Source: Actinomycetota bacterium (GTDB lineage Bacteria > Actinomycetota > Thermoleophilia > BMS3ABIN01). Taken from it: a stretch of 64,000 nt of DNA. The notes under the pieces were generated by a model. The model did not search any database. It was not told the DNA's origin and saw only the letters and a program-made list of their open reading frames with translations. The position numbers and the translations under genes are program-made. The stretch lies in NCBI GenBank assembly GCA_016235065.1, contig JACRMB010000007.1, positions 163,020 through 227,019 of the forward strand, in the 5' to 3' direction. Of this stretch, positions 50,937-59,539 are shown piece after piece. The stretch's first letter is position 1; the number at the start of each line of letters is the position of its first letter.

Positions 50937-53560
50937 GCCTTGAAGAATATAAACGCCGGCGGCGGTTCAAGGTCACGCCCGAGCCTGCGCCAGAAACCGA
51001 GCCGATAGCCGAGCCTGCCACCGGGCCGTCTGGCGAAACCGGGCCGTCGGGCGAAACCGGGCCAGTGGGCGCCACTGGGCGGCCTGCACCGAATGTAGCC
51101 CCGGCGCCGCGCTTCGTCATCCAGAAGCACGACGCCTCCTCCATCCACTACGATCTGCGCCTCGAGCATGACGGCGTTCTTAAATCGTGGGCTGTCCCCA
51201 AGGGGCTGGCTACGCCTCACGACCCGCGCAAGCTGGCGGTACACGTCGAGGACCATCCACTGGAATACATCGATTTCAGCGGCGAGATCCCCAGGGGAGA
51301 GTACGGCGCCGGCACGGTGGAGATCTGGGACAGTGGCACCTACGAGCCTCTGGATGATTTCAGCGAAGGACTCGAATCGGGGAAGCTGACATTCCGCCTC
51401 AGCGGCGAGAGGGTATCCGGCGAGTTCAGTCTGGTGCGGATGAAAGGCAAAGCCAAAGCAACTGGCAAAGAAGCAGGCAAGGGAGCAGGCAAGGGCAAGG
51501 AAGCAGGCAAGGAAGCAGGCAAGGGAGCGGGAAGGAGTACGCCTGACAACTGGCTGGTGCTGCTGCATAAGAAAGGCCGGCTTAATCCCGACCTGCAGGC
51601 TGAAGGAAAGGCTGCAGCCATGCCGGCCAGAGTGCAGCCGATGCAGGCGGTCCTCGGCGACAGGCCGTTCAGCTCACCTGATTTCAGCTATGAGATCAAG
51701 TTCGACGGCGTGCGGGCTCTGGCGTTCCTGCGAAGTGACGGGCAGGTTAGCCTGGTTTCCAGAAACCAGAAGGAATTGACCTCGCGCTTCCCGGAGCTGG
51801 CGGACGTCGGCGCCCACTTCCTGGCTGAAGAGCTCATCATCGACGGCGAGATCGTCGCCCTGGACGAGCGGGGGGTCTCCCGCTTCCAGCAGCTGCAGAG
51901 CCGAATCAATCTCAGCGGCGCCGTCAATATAGAGCAGGCTGCCAGGAGCACACCCGCTTACTATTATGTATTCGACATCCTCTATCTCGACGGCCGGGAC
52001 CTGACCACGCTGCCGCTGGAGCGCCGCAGGGAGATCCTGGGGCGCATATTCCTGCCCCACCGGTACATGAAACCGAGCGAAGCGATCGACGAACAGGGCG
52101 AGGCATTCTTCCAGGCTGCCAGGGAGAACGGGCTCGAGGGCATCATGGCCAAGCGGAAGAGCAGCGCTTACCAGCAGAAACGCTCGCGTGACTGGATCAA
52201 ACTCAAGGTGATCAGCCAGCAGGAATTCGTCATCGGCGGTTTCACCCAGCCGCGCGGTGGCCGCGCCGGCTTCGGCGCCCTGCTCGTGGGTTATTATGAC
52301 GGCCCAAGGCTTGTATATGCCGGCCATGTGGGCAGCGGCTTCAGTGATGACATACTTGCGGATCTTCATCAAAGGATGGAGCAGCTCGAACGGCCGGATT
52401 CCCCATTCGAGGGAACGCCGAAGACCAACGAGCCGGCGCACTGGATCGAGCCCGGGCTGGTCGCCGAGATCAGGTTCAGCGAATGGACGCGGGACGGCAA
52501 TCTCCGGCATCCGGTATTCCTCGGGCTGAGAAGCGACGTCGATGCCAGCGAGGTTGTGAGGGAGGAGAAGGTGGCCGGTGAGCCGGCCGGGGGTGGCAAG
52601 ATACCCACGCTGGAACCGTCGCAACCACCCCTGAGCGGCTCCAGTCAGATGGTCGAGATCGAAGGCCGCCGCCTGAACCTGACCCATCTCGACAAGGTCT
52701 TCTGGCCGGAGGAAGGTTATACCAAGCAGGATCTGATCAGCTATTACCGCCAGGTCTCAGCCTTCATCATCCCTCACCTGAGCGGGCGGCCGCTGACGCT
52801 CAAGCGCTATCCCGACGGTTTCGGGTCGGAGCCTTTCTTCCAGAAAGAAGTCCCCCAGGGTACGCCTGACTGGGTACGCACCGAGGAGCTGCCGGCGAAC
52901 AATCCCCGCAGGCACATCAACTATGTCATCTGCGACGACCTGCCGACGCTCTGCTGGCTGGCGAATATCGCCTGCATCTCCCAGAATCCCTGGCTTTCGC
53001 TCTTCCCTGAGGTCGACAATCCCGATATCCTGGCGCTCGACATCGACCCGCCGGGCCCCGGTTATTACGACCAGTGTGTCGAGATCGCCCTTCTGGTACG
53101 GGACAAGCTGGCCCAGTTCGGCCTGAAGAGTTTTCCCAAGACGTCCGGGGCGACCGGCATCCATGTCTATGTGCCGATCAAGCCGGCCTATACCTATGAG
53201 CAGGCGCGGCAGTTCGCCCTGGTTATAGCAACCCTCTGCCGCGACGAGCGTCCGGACCTTATCACCCTGGAGACTTCGGTAAACAGGCGGCAGGACAAGG
53301 TCTACCTCGATTATCTGCAGAACTCAAAAGGGAAGACCCTGGCCTCGGTCTACTCGGTCCGGTCGCAGCCGGGGGCGACGGTCTCGACGCCGCTGGAATG
53401 GCGGGAAGTGAAGCAGGGGCTGAGGCCGGGGGATTTCACGATCGCCAACGTACCCGAGCGGCTGGCGCGGAAGGGCGACCTCTTCGCACCCGTGCTCACG
53501 GATAAACAGGACCTGCTCGAAGCGCTGGCCCAGGGCGAGCGGTTTCTCAGCAGCAGGTGA
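50933..53560 (+). CDS. ligD: Multifunctional NHEJ ligase LigD (PE-LIG-POL order)
   Basis: An 875-residue protein with three enzymatic domains. The N-terminal 3'-phosphoesterase has QKHDASSIHYDLRLEHDG and IPRGEYGAGTVEIWD. The ATP-dependent ligase has its catalytic Lys256 in YEIKFDGVRAL. The C-terminal primase-polymerase has LALDIDPPGPG near residue 700. The order is PE-LIG-POL, unlike mycobacterial POL-PE-LIG. Two low-complexity linkers stand out: a collagen-like GETGPSGETG stretch (residues ~30-45) and Lys/Ala/Gly repeats (KEAGKGAG, ~170-200), both from short DNA repeats. It is translationally coupled to ku. Confidence 0.97.
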   Translation: MSLEEYKRRRRFKVTPEPAPETEPIAEPATGPSGETGPSGETGPVGATGRPAPNVAPAPRFVIQKHDASSIHYDLRLEHDGVLKSWAVPKGLATPHDPRKLAVHVEDHPLEYIDFSGEIPRGEYGAGTVEIWDSGTYEPLDDFSEGLESGKLTFRLSGERVSGEFSLVRMKGKAKATGKEAGKGAGKGKEAGKEAGKGAGRSTPDNWLVLLHKKGRLNPDLQAEGKAAAMPARVQPMQAVLGDRPFSSPDFSYEIKFDGVRALAFLRSDGQVSLVSRNQKELTSRFPELADVGAHFLAEELIIDGEIVALDERGVSRFQQLQSRINLSGAVNIEQAARSTPAYYYVFDILYLDGRDLTTLPLERRREILGRIFLPHRYMKPSEAIDEQGEAFFQAARENGLEGIMAKRKSSAYQQKRSRDWIKLKVISQQEFVIGGFTQPRGGRAGFGALLVGYYDGPRLVYAGHVGSGFSDDILADLHQRMEQLERPDSPFEGTPKTNEPAHWIEPGLVAEIRFSEWTRDGNLRHPVFLGLRSDVDASEVVREEKVAGEPAGGGKIPTLEPSQPPLSGSSQMVEIEGRRLNLTHLDKVFWPEEGYTKQDLISYYRQVSAFIIPHLSGRPLTLKRYPDGFGSEPFFQKEVPQGTPDWVRTEELPANNPRRHINYVICDDLPTLCWLANIACISQNPWLSLFPEVDNPDILALDIDPPGPGYYDQCVEIALLVRDKLAQFGLKSFPKTSGATGIHVYVPIKPAYTYEQARQFALVIATLCRDERPDLITLETSVNRRQDKVYLDYLQNSKGKTLASVYSVRSQPGATVSTPLEWREVKQGLRPGDFTIANVPERLARKGDLFAPVLTDKQDLLEALAQGERFLSSR
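51461..51535 (+). repeat. Short repeats encoding a Lys-Glu-Ala-Gly linker in ligD
   Basis: Repeated GGCAAGGAAGCA and GGCAAGGGAGCA units encode the flexible KEAGKGAG linker between the phosphoesterase and ligase domains. Copy number at such repeats often changes by slippage. Confidence 0.7.
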
Positions 53561-53562
53561 TG

Positions 53563-54735
53563 CTAGAAAAGTCCGTCCTCTTCGATTTCCGCTGCTTCCA
53601 GCTCGTTGGCCGGCAGCTCCAGCACCTGCATCCCGGGCAGCTGGGCGCCGACGATGCCCTCCAGGTCGCCGTACATGCCGGAGGCGCCGAGCAGCACCCG
53701 CTCGATCTGTTTTTCGCGCTTCGCCCACAGGCGGCGCATAGCCTCCTGCTCTCGATGCAAGTCGTTACGCATATCCATGAACGGTTCGACGATGGCCTCG
53801 ATCCGCTGGCGGAACTCGGCGCCCGAGATATATTCGTAGATCATCTCCATCTTGCCGCTCTTGCCCTCCTGGGCGCAGCGGGAATGGGTCAGCTCGATCA
53901 GGCCTTGCCGCAGCGCCGAAGCCAGCCCGATGCAGGACGGGAAATCGGTCAGCCAGACCCCGTCATACTCGCAGATGCCTTCGGCGTCGCTGGGAAAGGC
54001 GGTCGAGGTCAGAACCGCCACGTCGGCACGAACGGCCCGCTGATCGTCCTTGAGCTTGGCGGTCCAGTCGTTGGCCCAGTTCTTGGTCCGCTTGGATTCC
54101 CAGATGATCTTGCCGCACGGCTGGCCGAGGGGATTACAGACGGTCTGGATGACGTCGGCCCCGCGCATGCCCTTGGGCACCGGCTCGATCTCATCGAGGG
54201 GGAATTTCTTCCTGAGCAGGTCCTCCAGCTCTAGCTCGTAGACCTCGCCTTGGGCCTGCTGTGAACCCTGCTCCGCTCGCTGTTTGAGATCCTCGATCTG
54301 GCGCAGCATGGCTGCCATCTTCTCGTCCTTCTCGCGGTCGCTCAGGCGGTGCTCCTCGGAGACCTTCTGTTCAGTCTCTTTCCGGATCGCCTCCCGCTGC
54401 TGGTCCAGCTCGCGCTGCAGCTCGAGTTTCAGATTTCGCTCGCGCTCCTCGATCTCGCGGGTCTTCCGGCGCAGATCGATCTCGGCGTCCTGGGCAGCCT
54501 CGAGTAGCGCGCTCTTCTCCTTGATCTGCTCGTCGCGGTCTTTCAGCTCAAGGGCGAGCCGTTCGGCGGCTTTCTTTTCAGCTTTCTGCTCGATCTTGGC
54601 TTTTTCGTCGGTGAACTTCTGGCTGTATTCGGCGGAGATAGTCTGCCGCAGCCCGTCCGCGATCTGCTGGGTCAGGGCTTCGCTGAGCGGGATCTTCTCG
54701 CCGCATTTGGGGCAGGTGATGAATTGTTCGTCCAT
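53563..54735 (-). CDS. DUF2130 protein: zinc ribbon, coiled coil and nuclease-like domain
   Basis: A 390-residue protein of the DUF2130 family. It has an N-terminal zinc-ribbon-like CPKCGEKIP, a long charged coiled coil (residues ~30-175) and a C-terminal domain with GADVIQTV and WESKRTKNWANDW. This arrangement resembles PD-(D/E)XK nucleases and gives the family its predicted DNA-related role. ATG 54735 is preceded by GGGAGTGA; an earlier in-frame start at 54816 adds non-conserved residues. It is convergent with ligD, 2 bases apart, so a repair context is plausible but unproven. Confidence 0.82.
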   Translation of the reverse strand: MDEQFITCPKCGEKIPLSEALTQQIADGLRQTISAEYSQKFTDEKAKIEQKAEKKAAERLALELKDRDEQIKEKSALLEAAQDAEIDLRRKTREIEERERNLKLELQRELDQQREAIRKETEQKVSEEHRLSDREKDEKMAAMLRQIEDLKQRAEQGSQQAQGEVYELELEDLLRKKFPLDEIEPVPKGMRGADVIQTVCNPLGQPCGKIIWESKRTKNWANDWTAKLKDDQRAVRADVAVLTSTAFPSDAEGICEYDGVWLTDFPSCIGLASALRQGLIELTHSRCAQEGKSGKMEMIYEYISGAEFRQRIEAIVEPFMDMRNDLHREQEAMRRLWAKREKQIERVLLGASGMYGDLEGIVGAQLPGMQVLELPANELEAAEIEEDGLF

Positions 54736-54861
54736 GATGTTCACTCCCTTTTTAGTGGGGAGCCAATCATACAGGAGGGGGCGGACGGAAAAAACATGTC
54801 CAGAAAAAAAGGCCAATGATATCAGCAGCCTTCAACGACAAAAAAGGCTGCATAGTTACTG

Positions 54862-54937
54862 TGGTGGCGAGGCCCGGAATCGAACCGGGGACGCCAGGAT
54901 TTTCAGTCCTGCGCTCTACCGTCTGAGCTACCTCGCC
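54862..54937 (-). tRNA. tRNA-Phe (anticodon GAA)
   Basis: On the minus strand, the acceptor strands GGCGAGG and CCTCGCC pair, the anticodon loop CTGAAAA lies between CAGGA and TCCTG, the T-arm CCCCGGTTCGATTCCGGG is present, and CCA is encoded. Confidence 0.96.
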
Positions 54938-55003
54938 AGAGGATGTAAAACCGCGCTCCGACCACCGGCGTCAGCCGGTCACTACCAAGCGCGGCACCCG
55001 GGC

Positions 55004-55032
55004 ATTGTAGCTTTTTGCAGCTATAAGTGCAA
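55004..55032 (-). promoter_or_regulatory. Promoter for tRNA-Phe
   Basis: On the minus strand, TTGCAC (55032-55027) and TACAAT (55009-55004) are separated by 17 bases. Transcription would give a leader of ~60 bases that can form a GC-rich hairpin before the mature tRNA end. Confidence 0.6.
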
Positions 55033-55096
55033 TTCATGGGAGTTTGTTTTTGCCGTCTCCCGGGGCTTGCGCCCGTTGATTTTCCAGGGTTCTCGT

Positions 55097-55125
55097 TTGC
55101 TGCCGATGCCGCAAGCTGATAGTAT
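55097..55125 (+). promoter_or_regulatory. Possible promoter for the GAF-GGDEF gene
   Basis: TTGCTG at 55097-55102 and TAGTAT at 55120-55125 are 17 bases apart, ~50 bases before the ATG at 55174. Confidence 0.45.
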
Positions 55126-55173
55126 CGGAAACCGCATCTGCAAACGCCCCCCAGCGGCCCGAAACCTTCCTAC

Positions 55174-56334
55174 ATGACTAATACTCCCCAGCAACCAAAC
55201 ACCGGCGCCAGCGGCGACGGCGGGTCAGAGGAGCTGCAAAAGCTCCGTGAGGAAATCGCGGCCGCCCGGGCCGAGATAAAGCGCCTTGAGCAAAGAGTCC
55301 ATGAATATCCCGAACAGCTCGAGCAGGAAGTGCGCGAGCGAACCCGCGAACTCGAGGCCGTCAACCGCATCGCCGCCACCGTAAGCCGTTCCCTGGAGCT
55401 GAATGTGATCCTCAGGGATTCCCTGGCGAAAGTCCTTGAAGTCCTCGAAGTACGAGTCGGCGCCGTCTTCCTTACTGACGATGAGAAGGGCGAGCTCGAC
55501 CTGATGGTCCATCAGGGCCTGCCCGACGACGTCGTCGAGGAGATGCAGGTGACGAAACTCGGCGATAACTGTCCGGGAGTGGTCGCCCTCAGGGGCGAGC
55601 TTCTGGTCGTGCAGGATAACCAGAAAAGTCATCCCGAGGCCCCGATCAAGGGACATCCCGAGTTCCAGTCCATGGCCGGTGTCCCTCTGGAATCAAAGGG
55701 CAGGGTCCGCGGCGTCCTCTGCCTGCTCAGCCGCAAACCGGACCGGTTCGCTGAGAAGGACCTCAAGCTGCTGGTCACCATCGGCAGCGAGATCGGGGTC
55801 GCCATTGAGAACGCCTGGCTCTACGAAAAATCTTACGCCCACTCCAAGAAGATGGAGGAGCTTTCCATCACCGACAGCCTCACTGGCCTCTTCAACCGGC
55901 GTTATTTCTACCGGCGGCTCAAGGAGGAGATGGCCCGCGCCAAGCGACAGAAGCATCCGGTATCGCTGCTGGTCGTGGACCTGGACAACCTCAAGGAATA
56001 CAACGACTTCCACGGGCACCTGAAGGGTGACGACGCCCTGCGTGGGGTCGCCCAGGCGATCACCAACAGCATCCGGCAGGATGTAGACAACGGCTTCCGC
56101 TACGGCGGCGACGAATTCGCGGTCATCCTTCCCTATAGCGACAGTGAGGAAGCCGGCGATGTGGCCGAGCGCATCCGCAAGACCTTCGAGGACTTCGCGC
56201 TGGAGGGAACCAGCCTCAGCATCGGGCTCGCCGAGCTGGACTTCGAGGAGGAAGTGGATGATTTCGTCACCCGCGCCGACTCGGCCATGTATGTTTCCAA
56301 GAACTCCGGCGGAAACCGCGTGAATAAAGCCTGA
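55174..56334 (+). CDS. Cytosolic GAF-GGDEF diguanylate cyclase
   Basis: A 386-residue protein. The first ~60 residues form a coiled coil (ELQKLREEIAAARAEIKRLEQ), then comes a GAF domain (residues ~70-215), then GGDEF (ITDSLTGLFNRRYF to ADSAMYVSKNSGGNRV). The catalytic GGDEF is intact and VDLDNLKEYNDFHGH carries the metal and substrate residues. The inhibitory-site position reads QDVD, not RxxD, so feedback inhibition is probably lost, unlike the GGDEF protein at 30.8 kb. There is no membrane segment. The ligand of the GAF domain is unknown. Confidence 0.9.
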   Translation: MTNTPQQPNTGASGDGGSEELQKLREEIAAARAEIKRLEQRVHEYPEQLEQEVRERTRELEAVNRIAATVSRSLELNVILRDSLAKVLEVLEVRVGAVFLTDDEKGELDLMVHQGLPDDVVEEMQVTKLGDNCPGVVALRGELLVVQDNQKSHPEAPIKGHPEFQSMAGVPLESKGRVRGVLCLLSRKPDRFAEKDLKLLVTIGSEIGVAIENAWLYEKSYAHSKKMEELSITDSLTGLFNRRYFYRRLKEEMARAKRQKHPVSLLVVDLDNLKEYNDFHGHLKGDDALRGVAQAITNSIRQDVDNGFRYGGDEFAVILPYSDSEEAGDVAERIRKTFEDFALEGTSLSIGLAELDFEEEVDDFVTRADSAMYVSKNSGGNRVNKA

Positions 56335-56481
56335 GAATCCGCCGAATTTCGTGAGTCATATACAAGCCTGACCTGAAATTCCGCGAGAAGCCTGAAAACT
56401 CCCCAGAAGTGGTAAAATTCATCTCCCGGCTGTAAAGTGCGCCGGCGATCCTGAAATCATCCTGGAGAATAGGGAGAAAAC

Positions 56482-57933
56482 ATGACCGAGACACATAAGA
56501 ACTTTATCGCTGGCGAGTGGATCGAATCCGCGACGGGGGAGACCTTTGCCAACCTCAATCCCGCCGATACCACCGACATGGTCGGCGATTTCCAGGCATC
56601 GGGGGCGGCTGACGCCCGGGCTGCGATCGAAGCCGCGGAGGCCGCCAAGGCCGAATGGCGGGCGACCAGCGCGCCGAAACGCGGCGACATCATCGCGAAG
56701 GCGGCCCGCATCATCGAGGCTGATATCACCCGTATCGCCGAGGAGCTGACCCGCGAGGAAGGCAAGACCCTGGTAGAAGCTAAAGGCGAGACCGCCCGCG
56801 CCGTGCAGATCTTCGATTACTTCGCCGGCGAAGGCCGCCGGCTGAGCGGCGAGACCACGCCCTCCGAGTTCGGCCGCACCCTGCTTTACACCGTGCGCGA
56901 GCCGCTGGGCACTGTCGGGCTCATCACTCCCTGGAATTTTCCGGTGGCCATCCCCGCCTGGAAGCTGGCGCCGGCGCTGATCAGCGGCAACACCGTGGTC
57001 ATGAAGCCGGCGAGCGCTGCGCCGAAGACCTCGCTCAATATCGTCAAAGCTCTTGAAGAAGCCGGCCTGCCCGAGGGCGTGCTCAACTTCGTCACCGGCT
57101 CCGGTTCGGTGGTCGGCAATGAGATAACCGGCAGCCCGGTAGTAAAGGGTGTCTCCTTCACCGGTTCAGATACCGTCGGTTGCGGCATCTACGGCCAGGT
57201 CACCGGCCGGGGCGGCAAGGCCCAGTGCGAGATGGGCGGCAAGAATCCCATCATCGTGCTTGCCGATGCCGACCTCGACAAGGCGGTCAACCTCTCGATC
57301 ATGGGCGCCATGTGGTCCACCGGACAGAAATGCACTGCGACCAGCCGCGCCATCGTCCACAAAGACGTTCTCGAGGAGTTCACCGCAAAAGCGGTCGCGG
57401 CGACGGCGGCGATCAGGGTCGGCAACGGACTGGACGAGAACACCCAGGTCGGGCCATCCATAGACGAGGCCCAGCTGAACACCGTGCTGACTTATATAGA
57501 CATGGGCAAGAGCGAAGGCGCCGAACTGCTTACCGGCGGCAACCGCCTGACCGGCGAGCTTTATGACAAGGGCTGGTTCGTGGAGCCCACCGTCTTCGGC
57601 GGCGTCACCCCGGATATGGGCATCGCCCAGGAAGAGATATTCGGGCCGGTGCTCGCCATCATCGCCGTGGACTCTTTTGAGGAAGCCATGGCCGTGGCCA
57701 ACAATACCCGCTTCGGCCTCGCCGCCTCCATCTGCACCCAGAACATCAGCCGGGCCATGGAGTTCGTCGACGGCATCGAGGCCGGGCTGGTGCATGTGAA
57801 CTCGCCGACGGTAGGCGCCGAGGTGCAGGTGCCTTTCGGCGGCATGAAGGATTCCAGCACCGGTACCCGCGAGCAGGGCCGCGTGGCCGTTGATTTCTAT
57901 ACACAGATCAAGACCGTGTACCTGGAGTATTAG
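56482..57933 (+). CDS. NAD(P)-dependent aldehyde dehydrogenase, ketoglutarate-semialdehyde type
   Basis: A 483-residue ALDH. The catalytic Glu lies in CEMGGKNP and the catalytic Cys in GQKCTATSR. ITPWNFPVAIPAWK and EEIFGPVL are standard. The C-terminal VPFGGMKDSSTGTREQG is typical of alpha-ketoglutaric-semialdehyde dehydrogenases. The adjacent FAH-family dehydratase supports that substrate: the two would convert a 2-keto-3-deoxy-pentonate to 2-oxoglutarate. AGGGAG precedes the ATG. The substrate is inferred from motif and neighbour. Confidence 0.88.
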   Translation: MTETHKNFIAGEWIESATGETFANLNPADTTDMVGDFQASGAADARAAIEAAEAAKAEWRATSAPKRGDIIAKAARIIEADITRIAEELTREEGKTLVEAKGETARAVQIFDYFAGEGRRLSGETTPSEFGRTLLYTVREPLGTVGLITPWNFPVAIPAWKLAPALISGNTVVMKPASAAPKTSLNIVKALEEAGLPEGVLNFVTGSGSVVGNEITGSPVVKGVSFTGSDTVGCGIYGQVTGRGGKAQCEMGGKNPIIVLADADLDKAVNLSIMGAMWSTGQKCTATSRAIVHKDVLEEFTAKAVAATAAIRVGNGLDENTQVGPSIDEAQLNTVLTYIDMGKSEGAELLTGGNRLTGELYDKGWFVEPTVFGGVTPDMGIAQEEIFGPVLAIIAVDSFEEAMAVANNTRFGLAASICTQNISRAMEFVDGIEAGLVHVNSPTVGAEVQVPFGGMKDSSTGTREQGRVAVDFYTQIKTVYLEY

Positions 57934-57999
57934 GCCGCGGCTTAGTCCCATACTGCCGCCGCCGATGGCGGTCAGACTGACAAAACGGGAGCGCCATAA

Positions 58000-58932
58000 A
58001 TGAGACTGGTTCAATTCTACACACCGGAACTGGGGCCGCGTCTGGGTTCGGTGCAGGAAGACGGCAAGGTGTTCGACCTCACCGCCGCCAGGCCTTCCTG
58101 CGCTTCATTCAACGCTCTCCTGGAGTGGTCAGGAGGCAGCGCTGCCGAGCTGGAGAAGCTGGCCCGTCAGGCGGAAGCCCGCGTGCCAGACGAGATCGAA
58201 TATATCTATGACTGGCTGGAGCTCGACCGCGCCCCGAGCGCGACCTTGCCCCACCTGATGATCCCCCTGTCACCGCCGGAAGTCTGGGGGTTCGGGGTCA
58301 CCTACCAGCGCAGCGCCGAGGTGCGCGAAGCCGACGTGGCCGCCACCATGGATTCATCCGCCAGTATCTATGACCGCGTCTATCACGCCGAGCGCCCCGA
58401 GTGTTTTTTCAAGGCGACGGCGCCGAGGTGCGTCGGCCCCCACCGGCCGATTGGCATCCGCTCGGATTCGGAACTGACCGCCACCGAGCCGGAGCTGGCC
58501 TATGTTCTGGGAACCAACCGCCAGATCGTCGGTTATACCATCTGCAACGATGTCTCCGCCTGGGACCTGGAACGGGATAATCCGCTATACCTTCCCCAAT
58601 CGAAGATCTTCACCGGCTGCTGCGCCCTGGGACCGGCGATAGTGACCGCGGCCGGCGGACCGGACCCTTACTCGCTGGACATCGAGTGCCGCATCGTCCG
58701 CGGCGGCGAGGTCATCTTCCACGAGGGCACCAATAGCGGCCGCATCGGCCGCCGCTTCGAGGAACTCAACGAGTGCCTCTACCGCGACAATCCGATCCCG
58801 CCGGGAACCGTAGTCTCCACCGGTACCGGCATCATGGTGCCCAATGAGTTCGCCCTGCGTGACGGCGACGTGGTAGAGATAGAGATCGAAGGCATCGGGG
58901 TTCTGTCCAACCCGGCGTCGAAGCTCTCTTAA
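58000..58932 (+). CDS. FAH-family hydrolase/dehydratase, AraD1-like
   Basis: A 310-residue fumarylacetoacetate-hydrolase-superfamily protein. It starts MRLVQFYTPELGPRLG and contains VWGFGVTYQRS, ERPECFFKATAPRCVGP, the metal-binding acidic cluster in ATEPELAYVLG and YTICNDVSAWDLERDNPLYLPQ. This pattern is closest to the AraD1/2-keto-3-deoxy-pentonate dehydratase group. It lies 66 bases after the aldehyde dehydrogenase, fitting an oxidative (Weimberg-like) pentose or hydroxyproline route. The first enzymes of such a pathway are not in the window. Confidence 0.8.
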   Translation: MRLVQFYTPELGPRLGSVQEDGKVFDLTAARPSCASFNALLEWSGGSAAELEKLARQAEARVPDEIEYIYDWLELDRAPSATLPHLMIPLSPPEVWGFGVTYQRSAEVREADVAATMDSSASIYDRVYHAERPECFFKATAPRCVGPHRPIGIRSDSELTATEPELAYVLGTNRQIVGYTICNDVSAWDLERDNPLYLPQSKIFTGCCALGPAIVTAAGGPDPYSLDIECRIVRGGEVIFHEGTNSGRIGRRFEELNECLYRDNPIPPGTVVSTGTGIMVPNEFALRDGDVVEIEIEGIGVLSNPASKLS

Positions 58933-58980
58933 TCACGCGGAGCTATAAAGGAACAGGATCTGCGGAAGGTGAGGTGGCAG

Positions 58981-59538
58981 ATGAGGCAGAGCATACTGAT
59001 ATGGCAGGGCAGACATCCCGGTTGGGCAGCGGTGCTAGCGGTCGCCTGTATTGTGATTATCGCGGCGCTTGCCGCGGGGTGCGACGGTGGCGGCGAGACG
59101 ACTGTCACCGTTGAAAAGACCGTATCCGTGGGCGCGGCGCCCAGTGGTTCGGCCCCTGCCGAGAAAGATGCCTACCGCAACACTGTCAACGACCTTACCC
59201 GCCGTGCTGACCAGATGAACACGGATTTTCGAGCCCTGATCGACAGGTACAACGAGGGGCAGTCGAACGCGGAAGAGCTTTCAGCCTGGGCCGAGCAGGA
59301 CTGGCGCGCTTACGAGGAGATGAGCGGCCAGCTGACCGCGATGAAGGTCCCTGAGGAATTCCGCGAAGCGCATCCCCAGCTTATTTCCGGATTCAATAAA
59401 TGGCAGGCAGCCTTCGAGGCATACCGCAACGGATTTCGCGACAACAGCAGGGCCGAGCTCGACAAGGCGCGCGACTTTGACAACGAGGCGGTCATCGAGG
59501 TGAACCAGGCGGTCAACAGGATCGCGCAGGTGGAGTAG
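58981..59538 (+). CDS. Small secreted lipoprotein, unknown function
   Basis: A 185-residue lipoprotein with a hydrophobic signal and lipobox LAAGC (Cys near residue 34). The mature part is mostly helical (KDAYRNTVNDLTRRADQMNTDF, EELSAWAEQDWRAYEEMSGQLTAMKVPEEF), suggesting a helical bundle. ATG 58981 has GAGGTGG upstream; GTG 58969 is an alternative. It is convergent, one base apart, with the PQQ-propeller gene. No family is recognised. Confidence 0.65.
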   Translation: MRQSILIWQGRHPGWAAVLAVACIVIIAALAAGCDGGGETTVTVEKTVSVGAAPSGSAPAEKDAYRNTVNDLTRRADQMNTDFRALIDRYNEGQSNAEELSAWAEQDWRAYEEMSGQLTAMKVPEEFREAHPQLISGFNKWQAAFEAYRNGFRDNSRAELDKARDFDNEAVIEVNQAVNRIAQVE

Positions 59539-59539
59539 G

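Noticed and set aside
54825..54851. Hairpin GCAGCCTT / AAGGCTGC after tRNA-Phe
   Set aside because: The T-run on the minus strand falls inside the loop or 14 bases beyond the stem, so it does not fit an intrinsic terminator well.
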